This document shows, piece after piece, positions 20,978 through 30,689 of a stretch of 64,000 nt of DNA. This DNA comes from Mesostigma viride (lineage: Eukaryota; Streptophyta; Mesostigmatophyceae; Mesostigmatales; Mesostigmataceae), in the NCBI GenBank assembly GCA_009746045.1, contig RPFO01000600.1, positions 64,001 through 128,000 of the forward strand. Direction: 5' to 3'. Position numbers and translations under genes: made by a program. Position 1 is the stretch's first letter. Every line of letters starts with the position of its first letter. The notes under the pieces were generated by a model. It was given only the letters and a program-made list of their open reading frames with translations, was not told where the DNA came from and did not search any database.

Positions 20978-22773
20978 CGGGGGTAGGAGCCATTCCCTTG
21001 GATCACTACAAAATTCCATTGTCCCAACTGGTTCATGGATTAGATGCCTATATCAAGGCCATTAACATCAAATATGGGCCAGGTGAAATCCCTGACCTAG
21101 AAAAAAAGGTGCACAATCAAAGGCCACACCCGCAGTCCTTTGGGGTTGGAAAGTGGGACTTAGCCATGCACTCTCCTCACAACTATGATGCTCTAATCCA
21201 ACAATGCAAAACACAAAAAGGGTTTCAAAAATGGATCCAAGCCATTAGGCACCAAGCCCGCGAAGAGTGGGTGCTGCCAAACCCTAAGCATCCTGACTAT
21301 AAGCCACCTGTCACTCCTGTCTGGGAAATTCCAGAAGGTGCCAAACAGTTGAGACTCAAGTTTGTGCTAAAACACAAGGCACAGCCAGTAGGCTCACCTA
21401 TATATCATGCTAGGCCATGTGTGACAGAATTAAAAGGCATGTCAAAACTGTCCAAGGGTGAACTCTACACTCCTGGGCTGCAGCAAACATCCCTCAGGAT
21501 ACTGCTCTCTGTCTTCCTCCACCATCTCAATGCTGGCCAAGATTATGCCTGCAAAGCTACTGATATCAAAAGGGCTTTCCTTAGAGGGGACCCTGATAAA
21601 GCGCAAGATGTGTGGAAGGGTCAGGTCTATGTGGTTCCCACCCCTGCTGCATGGGCACATGATATTGATGAGCCATATCTACTCCTAAATCTAGGGGTGG
21701 AAGGTTTGCAAAGTGCTCCCACTATCTTCAGAAAATCAGCAGAAGAGGTGTTCAAGAAACTTAATGCCACTTATGATGATCTGGACCCTTGTCTCTTTGC
21801 TGTGCCCACACCCTCTGGCTTGCTCCTGTTTGTGTGGCATGGTGATGACCAACTGATTTGTGGACCAAGAGCTGAAGTTGACAAGTTCATTCAGCAGGTT
21901 CAGCAGTCATATGAGATTGGAAAGCAGACAGAGCTGGGGCCAGAACCCCTACAGTTCTGTGGCATAATGCTAGCACTGGAAGAGCAACAGGAACAGTGGG
22001 TGTGTACTCTATCCCCGCCTGCCCAGTACTTAGAAGAATGCCTAGAGCTGCTTGATATTCCGTGCATCCCTGCTCACATGTGTGCTACTGTCAAAGGAAA
22101 ATTAGGGTGGCTGAGTGCTATCTGTGCACCTCATCTGGCAGTGGTCAGCAGGATTGATGACACAGTATTACAAACCATGAAACCTAAGGATCTCCAGAAG
22201 CTACTACAGGCTGGACCTTCCCTTGTCATTCATCCACTCAACCTCATGGAAGATATTCACATTAACTGTCTGATGGACAGCTCCATGGAGAGTAGGGTAA
22301 TAACAAAAATGGATGCCAGGGAGGCTGGGGTGTTCTTCCTTACCAACAAGGGAGACTATATGTCCATGGTGTCGTGGTACAGCAGATTGCATCGCAGAAA
22401 AGCTGTTGGCAGTAACTCTGCTGAGTGCCGTGCTGTGGTGTCTGCTGTGCAGCATGCTCGATCCCTTCAGCACACACTAACCTGGTTGCAAACTCAGGCT
22501 GGCAGCAAGGCTGATGTGCATGCTCACTTACACACTGACAGTCAGTCAGTCATTAGTTTCCTTAACAAGAAATCTGTGACTGCTGCTGTGCATACTGATC
22601 TGGACTGGGTGATTTTGAAACAGGAAACAAGCTATTTTTCCAGCGGGCAGCATCTGCCAGACGAGGAGAACCTGGCTGACGCATTGACCAAGATTCCGTC
22701 ATTAGCAGCAACCCAGTACCAGCTTCTGTGTGATGCAATGAATCCCTATCTGTCTAGTCAGACAAATGGATGA
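20848..22773 (+). CDS. Reverse transcriptase-RNase H of the copia-like element
   Basis: The ATG at 20848 opens the frame, but the first 40 or so codons overlap the protease frame, so true translation probably enters by frameshift near 20977. Copia-type RT motifs are visible: ATDIKRAFLRG (motif A), LLLNLGVEGLQSAPTIFRK, and HGDDQLICG at the usual YVDD position. RNase H follows, with CLMDSSM, NSAECRAVV and HTDSQSV as acidic residues and ENLADALTKIP near the end, as in Ty1/copia RNase H. It stops at 22773. It copies genomic RNA into cDNA in the particle. Confidence 0.93.
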   Translation: MDTGARFFRQNNLRCVGSSNDPHTWHPDTFPGSGRVHASQLRVTGVGAIPLDHYKIPLSQLVHGLDAYIKAINIKYGPGEIPDLEKKVHNQRPHPQSFGVGKWDLAMHSPHNYDALIQQCKTQKGFQKWIQAIRHQAREEWVLPNPKHPDYKPPVTPVWEIPEGAKQLRLKFVLKHKAQPVGSPIYHARPCVTELKGMSKLSKGELYTPGLQQTSLRILLSVFLHHLNAGQDYACKATDIKRAFLRGDPDKAQDVWKGQVYVVPTPAAWAHDIDEPYLLLNLGVEGLQSAPTIFRKSAEEVFKKLNATYDDLDPCLFAVPTPSGLLLFVWHGDDQLICGPRAEVDKFIQQVQQSYEIGKQTELGPEPLQFCGIMLALEEQQEQWVCTLSPPAQYLEECLELLDIPCIPAHMCATVKGKLGWLSAICAPHLAVVSRIDDTVLQTMKPKDLQKLLQAGPSLVIHPLNLMEDIHINCLMDSSMESRVITKMDAREAGVFFLTNKGDYMSMVSWYSRLHRRKAVGSNSAECRAVVSAVQHARSLQHTLTWLQTQAGSKADVHAHLHTDSQSVISFLNKKSVTAAVHTDLDWVILKQETSYFSSGQHLPDEENLADALTKIPSLAATQYQLLCDAMNPYLSSQTNG

Positions 22774-23138
22774 TGAAATAGGGCACTCCAGACTAATGGT
22801 GCAGACTATGGTCTTTCCCAGCTGGTGGCAACTTGGCAACAAACATAATAATTTCTTGATGTGCCCCCTGGTTTTTCCATAGCCACTCATCACTCCACTG
22901 ACTTGTACAAACAGGGGATCCTAGGTTCAGAAACCTCAAAGACACTGTCAGATTTAAAGGCAATGGGGTCTGTGGGCGCTTTAATTCACAACGTCCATTG
23001 TGGTCTGATATGAGTTTTCCTGTACCAATGTCTTATTCATGATATTGCCAAGTACCTGAAAAAAACAAAAAGGCATAAAAACTGGAGGTGCAGCACTGAT
23101 GCTTAAAAAAAAAAAAAAAAAAAAAAGAATAAAATTGG
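22774..23138 (+). other. 3' non-coding part and A-rich polypurine tract
   Basis: Some 330 bases without coding potential are followed by A23 (23104-23126) and GAATAAAATTGG directly before the 3' LTR, the expected place for the plus-strand primer. The long A run is unusual for a polypurine tract. Confidence 0.6.
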
Positions 23139-23581
23139 AGTTAGCCTCTAGTCGTGGACATAGGCTAAGTACCAGATAGCAATGTGCTATCTGGGGTTTC
23201 GCACGTGTAGGCTCGGTCAGAAGTCCCGGCTATATGTGATTCGGCAGGCTAGACTATTCGATAGCCGAGTCCTGGTGACGGACGCCAGTACCCACGTAGG
23301 ATTGGCGGTACGGCGTCGCCAGTACCCACTCGGGACTGACATTGAGGTGTCGGATGTTGGACTAAGGTCCTGAGAGTCTAGCAGTGGCGTCGCGCCACTC
23401 AGGCTGCACCACAGAGCCCAACGGCCACTGTCGGCTGCTCCAGACGTGGCGGCCAGGCAGAGCGTTGCTTGTCGACAATGCTAAATGCCCTTGTGCACGT
23501 TGGGTGCGGGGCTTGTGATTTATTGTAATAAACACATGCGTTAGGCCATTGAGCATTGAGGGGTCCACTCGTTTATTAACT
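23139..23581 (+). repeat. 3' LTR of the copia-like element
   Basis: 443 bp copy of 14558-14999 with one extra G, followed by the GTGAT target duplication. Confidence 0.95.
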
Positions 23582-23586
23582 GTGAT

Positions 23587-24420
23587 CAGCTAACTTCTCT
23601 TTGAAAGCCTCCCACCCGGCCCGGTCAGTGGTCCGATAAGACAAGATGGCATCCTTTAACTTCCGGCAGCGGGAGCACTCACCCATAATTTTCGTGCGAT
23701 ATTTCTCAATCCGGACTCGCATGCTTACTCTCACTGCTTCAAAAAATTTCCTGAAAAGCGAAATGCCAACTACAGGTGTTCCGTAGTCCTGCTGCTCTGC
23801 AGTGTAGTCCGAGTATAAAGTCTTCTTGCACGGTTGCTCAATGATGCTGGCGCCATCCCGGGGATCCTTCTCAACTGCTGGGCAGAACCAACGCCGAATC
23901 CACAGCTCACAAAGCGCCTTGGCCTCCCCAATCTTGGCAGACAATGACCGGGATACCCCAATGCGCCGTCCAGCAGTGCTACCCAAGCCGGACTCCAAAT
24001 CACGATCGCCAGGCAAAGGTCGAGGGCGGGTTGTCTCCTTGACAGCCGCGTGCCACATATTGGGGTTGATATACAAAGCACGGCGGAAAGCGGCTTCACA
24101 CATGCGATGCCAAAACGGGGTTGCCGACTCTGCATGGCTGATGCCTGTCAGCTGGGTAAGTAAGGTAGCCATCCACTGCGAAAAGGAAGCCCTCGTCTCG
24201 ACTGCGTTTGTGACGCAAGCTCCCCGGAATTTCATCTTCTTTCTGACCCGCTTGGTAAAGCTGGTTCGATATAAAATGTTTCCGATCCGCCTGCTTCCGC
24301 TTGGACCGAAAGTCTGCCCTCATCGCTCTTATCTCCTCGAAATGCACGCTTCGCAAACAATGGCGGCCACACCCACAGTCCCAACTGGTCCCTGCTAAGT
24401 GCCGCAGCACAGGACGCATC
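23587..24420 (-). pseudogene. N-terminal part of the DUF7869 gene
   Basis: Two overlapping frames are needed. The upstream one has CGCGRHCLRSVHFEEIRAM and RKHFISNQLYQAG; the downstream one, from about 24260, has KKMKFRGACVTNAV, then FWHRMCEAAFRRALY and a long charged stretch to LADH at the copia target site. The C...C plus F.G..VC pattern is what DUF7869 proteins show before the catalytic region. A single-base frame break near 24260 separates the two. Confidence 0.7.
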
Positions 24421-24591
24421 CGTGGTGCATTTCGCTAAGACGGCGGCAGCGCTAAGACGGAGCCCTCGTCTCGCCATGACGAGCAACACGACCACCAGGA
24501 CAAGCAGCGAGAATAGCAATCCAAAAACCTGCGCCCCCGCATCGGGCTCCATAATGCCCAGGCCCTTCATGGCTTTAGGAACTGCGTAATA

Positions 24592-24780
24592 TTATACGGT
24601 CGCTTGCATTTTCTTCCTTTCTTCATCATCTACACCTGTCACGGATACAGGGCCTGTATCCATGGTCAGCCTGTTCTCTTGCCCCGGTGGTGCAGGGCCG
24701 GGATCCATTGTGTCCGGTGGGGCTACTGCGTCCTTTTCCATCGCTGGTGCTTCCATCGCTTCCATCGCTGGTGCTTCCAT
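24592..24780 (-). CDS. First exon of the DUF7869 gene
   Basis: A frame from an ATG at 24780 encodes repeats of MEAP then AVAPPDTMDPG and SVTGVDDEERKKMQAT, followed by GTATAA at about 24595, a plausible donor. Nearly the same sequence starts the divergent gene at 25403, because both lie in the arms of the central palindrome. Confidence 0.55.
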   Translation of the reverse strand: MEAPAMEAMEAPAMEKDAVAPPDTMDPGPAPPGQENRLTMDTGPVSVTGVDDEERKKMQATV

Positions 24781-25540
24781 CGCTGGTTCATTATCCCCTA
24801 CATGTAAAGACCATATCGGGCATTCTGGAGTAAAATTTGGTGGTGCAACGGTGCAACGGTGCAACGGTGCAACGGTGCAACGGTGCAACGGTGCAACGGT
24901 GCAACGGTGCAACGGTGCAACGGTGCAACGGTGCAACGGTGCAACGGTGCAACGGTGCAACGGTGCAACGGTGCAACGGTGCAACGGTGCAACGGTGCAA
25001 CGGCCAGTGATTGGCCCGTTGCTGATTTGCTGACATGCAGCCTAGTAAAAATTGGCCGCAAATTCGTCCCGTCGCACGTGGGCACAAGATTTGCGGCCAA
25101 TTTTTACTAGGCTGCATATCACAAAATCAGCAACGGGCCAATCACTGGCCGTTGCACCGTTGCACCGTTGCACCGTTGCACCGTTGCACCGTTGCACCGT
25201 TGCACCGTTGCACCGTTGCACCGTTGCACCGTTGCACCGTTGCACCGGCACACCGTGCCACCACCAAATTGTACTCCACCGGTGTGCGGCGTGGGACACA
25301 ACAACACCAACAACAATGGCGGCGTGCCACCACCATTAATTTTGTACTCCGTGCCACCACCATTTGGTCTTTACATGTAGGGGATATCGGAAAGCACCAG
25401 CGATGGAAAAGGACGCAGTAGCCCCACCAGACACAATGGATCCCGGCCATGCACCACCGGGGCAAGAGAACCAGACAATGGATACAGGCCCTGTATCCGT
25501 GACAGGTGTAGATGATGAAGAAAGGAAGAAAATGCAAGCG
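24600..25540. repeat. Central palindrome with octamer arrays between two divergent genes
   Basis: The left arm (24600-25060) and right arm (25090-25540) are inverted copies. The innermost part, from CCTAGTAAAAATTGGCCGC, is separated by about 25 bases. Each arm holds an octamer array (about 20 units of GGTGCAAC on the left at 24843-25002, about 12 units of GTTGCACC on the right at 25151-25246) and the first exon of the gene on its side. It could act as a bidirectional promoter, or mark two elements abutting head to head. Confidence 0.85.
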
Positions 25541-27991
25541 GCCGTGTATCACAGGGGCGCAGTGAATGAACTTGAGAGAATACTTGCCTCTGGTGCTTCG
25601 GATGATGAAGCCGACCGTGTCACTGGGAAATCTCAGGTAAATTTATGACAGGGGAAATCCGGCTGTTATTTTACCAAAGGTATATTACAATAAGTGCAGT
25701 TCTTGGCGTTGGGAATCATGACATTGCTTGTGCTATTGCTCTTGAATTGCAACAGGCACCATCGCAGGACCCAGTTGCGCAGAAGTGCCTCGTCAAGTAT
25801 CTGGGATATTTGGGGGTGCTCGTGAAGGGAGCCGGCAGCCTCTCGATTGCATCCCGGGGTGCTACTGCAGCCAAGCCAGTTGTGCTTCACATGCTCGACG
25901 TGGGCAAGGGTTTTCCAACCAACAGCAGGTTCATCAACGGTATTCCTCAGATAACCATTCCAGAGCACAACATCACACGAGCCCACAACTTCTACACGCT
26001 GTCTGATGAAAAGGATTCCCTGGCCCAACTAGACACCAAGAGTGACTGGCCTCCGCGGTATGTTTCGTGCAAAAAGGCTGGCTCTCGTAGCACCGCCAAG
26101 GTGACGTCGTTCTCCATCGGTGACATCTGCAGTCATGCGGATGCTGACCTAATGCGTGACCTGCGTGCCACTCCCACGGGCAACACCGCTGTGCGGCTTG
26201 TCATCCTCGGACTCGCTTGTGTGAGGGCAGCCAGCATTGGCCATGAGTACCAGTCCTTTGTGGCGTTGGTGCGTCCCATTTACAATGCGTGTACAGCTGC
26301 GAGGAAGGAAAATGGAAGGTTACCTCAATGTTCGCCTCCGGTGAAATCCGTGTAGCGTGGTGCCGACCATATAACTTGACGGTTGACCCTGTCGCCACCG
26401 CCGAATTACATTGCAATTCAAGTACTACCTTGGCGGATGCCATGGCGGACATCACGTCAGTGTTTACCCGCCAGGAGTCGCGCATCAACCAGTTAAAGAG
26501 CGCGATCAACAACTTAGACCACCGGGCAGGGCTATCTTGTAAGTATCTCAGATCGGTTTTGCATTGTTGACATTCATATGCTAGAACATGCCATGCGCAA
26601 TCCAACCGCAGCCGAGCGCAAACCACACTGGCGCATATGATCAATGTGCATACTAGAAGACACCATCAGGAGCACTCTATTTGTAAGCACCATAAAACAT
26701 TAATTTCCAAGTATTGTTGATGTAAAATGTCAATCTCTGTATGCGTGCATGTTTACAATTCAGGTGCTCGCTGTCGTCCCGCCTGCTCCATCCGATGAAG
26801 ATGAAGATGAAGATGAAAGCGGGGGCGATGCCAGCTATGACCTGGACGATGAAGAGGAGGTGGAGGAGGAGCACAATGATGGGGAAGGGGGGGGTGACGA
26901 TGGCAGCGAGGAACAAACATCACCCGTCAAGGCCAAGAAGCGCGTCTCGAAGGCGGCGGGGGGGGGGGGGCCAGCGGAGCTTGCGCCCTGCACGCCAGCT
27001 TGAATACCAGGGCGGGAAGGCACTGCCGCCTCGCGCAGCAAAGTCAGCACCGTCCGAGAGTGCGATGCCAGCAGCTCCCCCGGCAGCTCCCCCGGTAGCT
27101 CCCCCGGCAGCTCCCCCGGCAGCTCCCCCGGCAGGGTGGCTAGCGCCCCTTACTCAGCGGTTGCAAGCAGCACAGGCAGCAATCGCAGAGCTGAACGACT
27201 GGGTGGGGTTTCAAGCGAAGCAAGGGAGGAAGAAGGCGCCGCCGTCTGTGGCTATGCAGATCGCTGATTTGAATGCAAAGGTTTCCAAGTGCCAATCATC
27301 ATTGGCAGCGCGTGCAAAGCCGGCTGCCGCCCCAGAGAACCCCGCGACTGCGAAGCTGAAGGAACAGGCCAAATCCCTGACGGAGAGGGTTGATGCTTTG
27401 GAAAGGGAACGAGTGCCATGCACGCCTGTTGAATGTGCTCCAACCTCAAGCCGCGGCACGGAGTTTCACCGGCCGACCATTCCTGCTGCGCCTCCCACAT
27501 TGCGGCAACGTGAAGGCTTCACCGGCACGCAGGGGGCAGAATGGCAGCCGGCACGCCGTGAGCCAGAGCCGCGCAAGCGCGCACCCGCGATCGATGGGGC
27601 AAGGAAGCTGGATTGGCAAGATGAGCCAGAGCCGCGCACGCGCGCACCCGCGATCGATGAGGCAAGGAAGCTGGATTGGCAAGATGAATCGCATGGCCTG
27701 TACGAGCCTTATGACTCCTGTTATATGGCCCACGGTGAGCCCTTGCAGGGCGCTTACCGTTATGCCGCCATGAGGGAGCCAGATAGGCCACATTATGCTG
27801 AGGGACATTATGCAGCAACTCAGCATATTCGTCTCACGACTCACAGCAACTTTGATGATGAACGCATGCGTGCTCGCAGCGCCCCCCGCCCCCCGCCCAC
27901 CGCCCCTCCATCGCGGAAAAGGCATCAGCCGTACTCGCAAGATGCAAATGAGCGAGGGGAACCACTTTATTATGGTTCATGTTCATATTGA
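25403..27991 (+). CDS. Partner gene of the DUF7869 locus, unrecognised protein
   Basis: Not recognised. Exons: 25403-25636 (donor CAG/GTAAAT), 25756 to about 26320 (acceptor GCAACAG), about 26330-26538 (donor GTAAGT) and 26764-27991 (acceptor ATTCAG). The second holds a globular-looking domain (KCLVKYLGYLGVLVKGAGSL, AVRLVILGLACVRAASIGHE). The third adds a possible coiled coil (FTRQESRINQLKSAINNL). The last is acidic, then crosses a G12 run (about 26949-26961) where the frame shifts, then APP repeats, a coiled coil (KLKEQAKSLTERVDALERE), a duplicated 19-residue block with KRAPAIDGARKLDWQDE, and a basic tail to a stop at 27991. The frame also shifts between exons two and three. The shared first exon and layout suggest a partner in the same mobile unit. 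Confidence 0.6.
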
Positions 27992-28262
27992 TCGTGTTTG
28001 CACCTCTTTGTCAGTTTTCAGCCATTTATTCAGCTTTTTTATGCTGTGATGTATTAGTTGGCGAACAAAGGAATTGTGGTTGCGATCACGTAGTACTTGC
28101 TTCTCCATATGTTACATGTAGGAGACATTGGAGACAATGCTGATAATCAATTAATATTTGTCTCAAGTAATCATCAATATTTTATTTTGCCATGTGCTTG
28201 CATTACTTGCGTAGGAAAAGTCAAAAAATGATGTGTCAACTGTCAAGACATGTCACGGTGGC

Positions 28263-28620
28263 AGGGTGCAACGGTGCAACGGTGCAACGGTGCAACGGTG
28301 CAACGGTGCAACGGTGCAACGGTGCAACGGTGGCGCAGTGGCACCCCACGTTGGGCAGTGCTTGTGGGCAATATAACATTAGTATTGGACGTTATGTTAC
28401 CTCGTGACACCATACAGCATCATAAAATGGTAGTTTTATGGTGCAACGGTGCAACGGTGCAACGGTGCAACGGTGGCACAGTGGCACCCCACTTTAGGCA
28501 GTGCTTGTGGACATTATAACATTAGTATTGGACGTTAGGTTACCTCGTGACACCATACAAAATCATAAAATGGTAGTTTTATGGTGCAACGGTGCAACGG
28601 TGCAACGGTGCAACGGTGTC
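28263..28620 (+). repeat. GGTGCAAC octamer arrays, right boundary
   Basis: Three blocks of GGTGCAAC (near 28263-28332, 28439-28475 and 28581-28618) are separated by two copies of a spacer of about 100 bp that includes ACATTAGTATTGGACGTTA. Orientation is opposite to the arrays at 8592-9225. Confidence 0.9.
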
Positions 28621-29391
28621 AAAACATGATGAGACACTCTAGCTTTGGACCTAAGGGAGGTACAAAATAACAAAGTTGAAAAAAAGTCAAATTGTGTTAG
28701 TGGTGGAGTACAATTCCAGGTGTGCTTAGGGTGCCGAAGGAAGGGTGGTCGGGTTACTTTTAGTGGGCACTGAGATGGACGACAAATCTGTCGGCCCTCG
28801 CGTAAGTAGAAAAAATATTTACCAGCATCCGCTCTTATGGGTGCGTGAGGTCTCGGGAATGTGGTGGGGACGAATTCCGGAATTATGCAATATTTCGATT
28901 CAGACCGACCAGGGGCCAGTTTAACAGACGGACCTGGGCCGGGCAGGACCAAATATTTTGGCCGGCCCAGTTGCGCTTGCGCTTTATCGGCCGCTGGGGT
29001 GTGTGATGAGAGCCTGCTCATCAACTAAAACCTGAAATATGGAAAGTTACTCCCCCAGGTGACAACGTTGACAGTAATCGAGATATGGTGGCATCGGGTG
29101 TCGTCCTACAAGTTGTCGTCACGTTAGGGCGACACTGGCCTTTGAGGGAGGTCCGTGATCGTTAAACGAGGCGTCTTCTTCCTTGTCTTTGCGTGCACAT
29201 TCAACACCCTCTTTTACTGGCCGAGGGTGGAAGGCTGGGGGGGGGCCTGCGAAGGGTTATCGTGCATGAGGCTTGCTACAGCCGCCGGCGATTGTAATGG
29301 TCGTGACCGTTGCGGCAGGGCAGCCTCGAGAGCCACTGAGCGAAAGTGGTTGGCGGAGCTTTGGTGATAAAGCACCAGGAAAGGGGGTTTC
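28621..29391. other. No gene recognised
   Basis: About 770 bases of mixed sequence without a convincing exon or repeat. Confidence 0.4.
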
Positions 29392-29929
29392 GGTAACGAG
29401 AACTACAATCAATCATGAAATGGGTGCAGCGTGGCAGGCTCACTCATGGGTTCTGTAATTGCCCACTTATTGTTTTAATCAAATGTTGGTGGATTGGTAA
29501 TAGTGGGAATAGAATCGGTGTTCTCTGAACGTAGTTTCTTTATAACAGATGAGAATGAACGCCGCTATGTGAGTGGTACTACGGGACAGTGGGCCTTGGG
29601 CTGGACCGGTTCCATGAGTTAGAATTAGTTGGCCAGTTTTGTATGGCCATTTCTAGTTCGTTAAGTTAAGTAGCAATTAAGTTACTGTTGCTGACGGCTC
29701 ATGAGGCGAGCCCGGGCTACGCCGCCCTAAAGTGCCATTTGCACGATGTTCTAGGTCTCTTTTTCTTGTCCCACCCTCCCTCCCTCTTCTTGTGTTTGTT
29801 TCTAGGGTAACGAGAACTACAATCAATCATGAAATGGGTGCAGCGTGGCAGGCTCACTCATGGGTTCTGTAATTGCCCACTTATTGTTTTAATCAAATGT
29901 TGGTGGATTGGTAATAGTGGGAATAGAAT
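29392..29929 (+). repeat. Pair of 124-bp direct repeats
   Basis: The segment GGTAACGAGAACTACAATC to GGGAATAGAAT occurs at 29392-29515 and again at 29806-29929 without visible change. The 290 bp between has no coding region. Short LTRs of a tiny element or a segmental duplication are both possible. Confidence 0.85.
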
Positions 29930-30386
29930 GCAATATTAATCATCGTGAGCCGTAACAGGCCTAAAGCCAAGCCTGTTCCGTTAATCCTACTCCCAAAGAG
30001 TGGTCGTGGTTAGCCAAGAAACCGGGAATAACCTACCTTAACAATAGGATCTTTCGCACGACCCGGATGGGTTCGTTACAGGATGTGATGTCTGAAACCA
30101 TCCTCCGTCACTGCATCGTGGGTAAGCACGCTTAATTGGGATGCCGTGTTCCCTTTCACCTACCCGCAATTCAGCAGGCGCATTTGGCAGGATGCGACTC
30201 AGGCCTTGGGGGTCGCCCAGATTTTCACCATTCACGGGCTGCGAATTTTATTGGCATATTGTTGACTTGAGTGCTATTTGGTCACTCGCGTAGTGACCCC
30301 CCTGCATTCATAAATCGTAAACAATTATATAATGAGCATATTTCATGGATGTTAAGCATTGCAACTCTTGAACATATCATAAATCT
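29930..30386. other. No gene recognised
   Basis: About 450 bases between the direct repeats and the LINE region; nothing recognised. Confidence 0.4.
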
Positions 30387-30470
30387 GTTTGCACCCATCC
30401 ATCCATCCATCGGGGGGGTGCTCCGTGACTCCCCAATGGGAGCACGAGTCTAATTAATTAATTTATTAAT
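30387..30470 (+). repeat. LINE family A 3' tail fragment
   Basis: TGTTTGCACCCATCCATCC, the hairpin GCTCCGTGACTCCCCAATGG and a TTAA-rich tail match the 3' end of the LINEs at 38729 and 42093. This copy is truncated to its last 85 bases or so. Confidence 0.8.
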
Positions 30471-30689
30471 ATCATAAATGAACACGGTTCCATATCGTAC
30501 CCATGGATTTGTTGACATGTGTTAGTTATTACAAATGGTATCCATGCTTTAAAATGTCCTCATTTGAGAACATTTTCTTGGTGATTAGACAATTAAGCAT
30601 ATTAAGCCACGCTCTGCCTATGCAGAGAGTCACTCTATGTTGAGAAGTCATGCCCTAACGCTTGTATAGCCACGATGATCTTCCACCCC

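Larger units (their letters stand above)
14558..23581 (+). mobile_element. Copia-like LTR retrotransposon, near-complete, with gag-IN-PR-RT-RH order
   Basis: Direct LTRs at 14558-14999 and 23139-23581 appear identical except for one extra G (GAGGGTCC versus GAGGGGTCC). Both start AGTTAGCC and end ATTAACT, so the termini are AGTTA/TAACT rather than TG/CA. The target duplication is GTGAT (14553-14557 and 23582-23586). The interior encodes gag with zinc knuckles, integrase, an aspartic-protease-like segment, RT and RNase H, ending in an A-rich tract before the 3' LTR. Insertion split the DUF7869 gene. The element is itself interrupted by a 1.7 kb insertion at 18522-20256. Confidence 0.95.
9501..24780 (-). 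pseudogene. DUF7869-type gene split by two LTR retrotransposons
   Basis: Minus-strand coding pieces at 24780-24592, 24420-23587, 14557-13845, 13251-12854, 12775-12345, 12260-11968 and 9899-9501 form one gene once the two insertions (14558-23581 and 9900-11967) are set aside. Both junctions continue in frame through the target duplications (LADH to TDFFNGERM, and HFAGFQ to TQQAAAA). Landmarks of DUF7869 proteins appear in order: a Cys/His N-terminal part (CGCGRHCLRSVHFEEIRAM, GACVTN), the IDGLAKMKTAVP motif, ILHGVRTYFW, LQVDGGGDN and PPGHTHNDADQRFGW. Such proteins have an RNase H-like fold and resemble transposases, so a mobilising role is inferred. Beyond the insertions, frames break near 24260, 14490 and 14440, so this copy is probably dead. 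Splice joints among the C-terminal exons are uncertain. Confidence 0.8.

Noticed and set aside
22774-23138. Poly(A) run read as a processed pseudogene or LINE tail
   Set aside because: It lies directly before the 3' LTR, inside a bounded LTR element, where a polypurine tract is expected.
24791-25552. Long His/Cys-rich or Gln/Arg-rich ORFs (VAPLHRCT, ATVQRCNG)
   Set aside because: They are translations of the octamer array in several frames, and the same peptides appear at 8589-9304 and 28192-28519.
27446-27940. 164-codon minus-strand ORF
   Set aside because: Shadow of the plus-strand coiled-coil exon at 26764-27991; no motif of its own.
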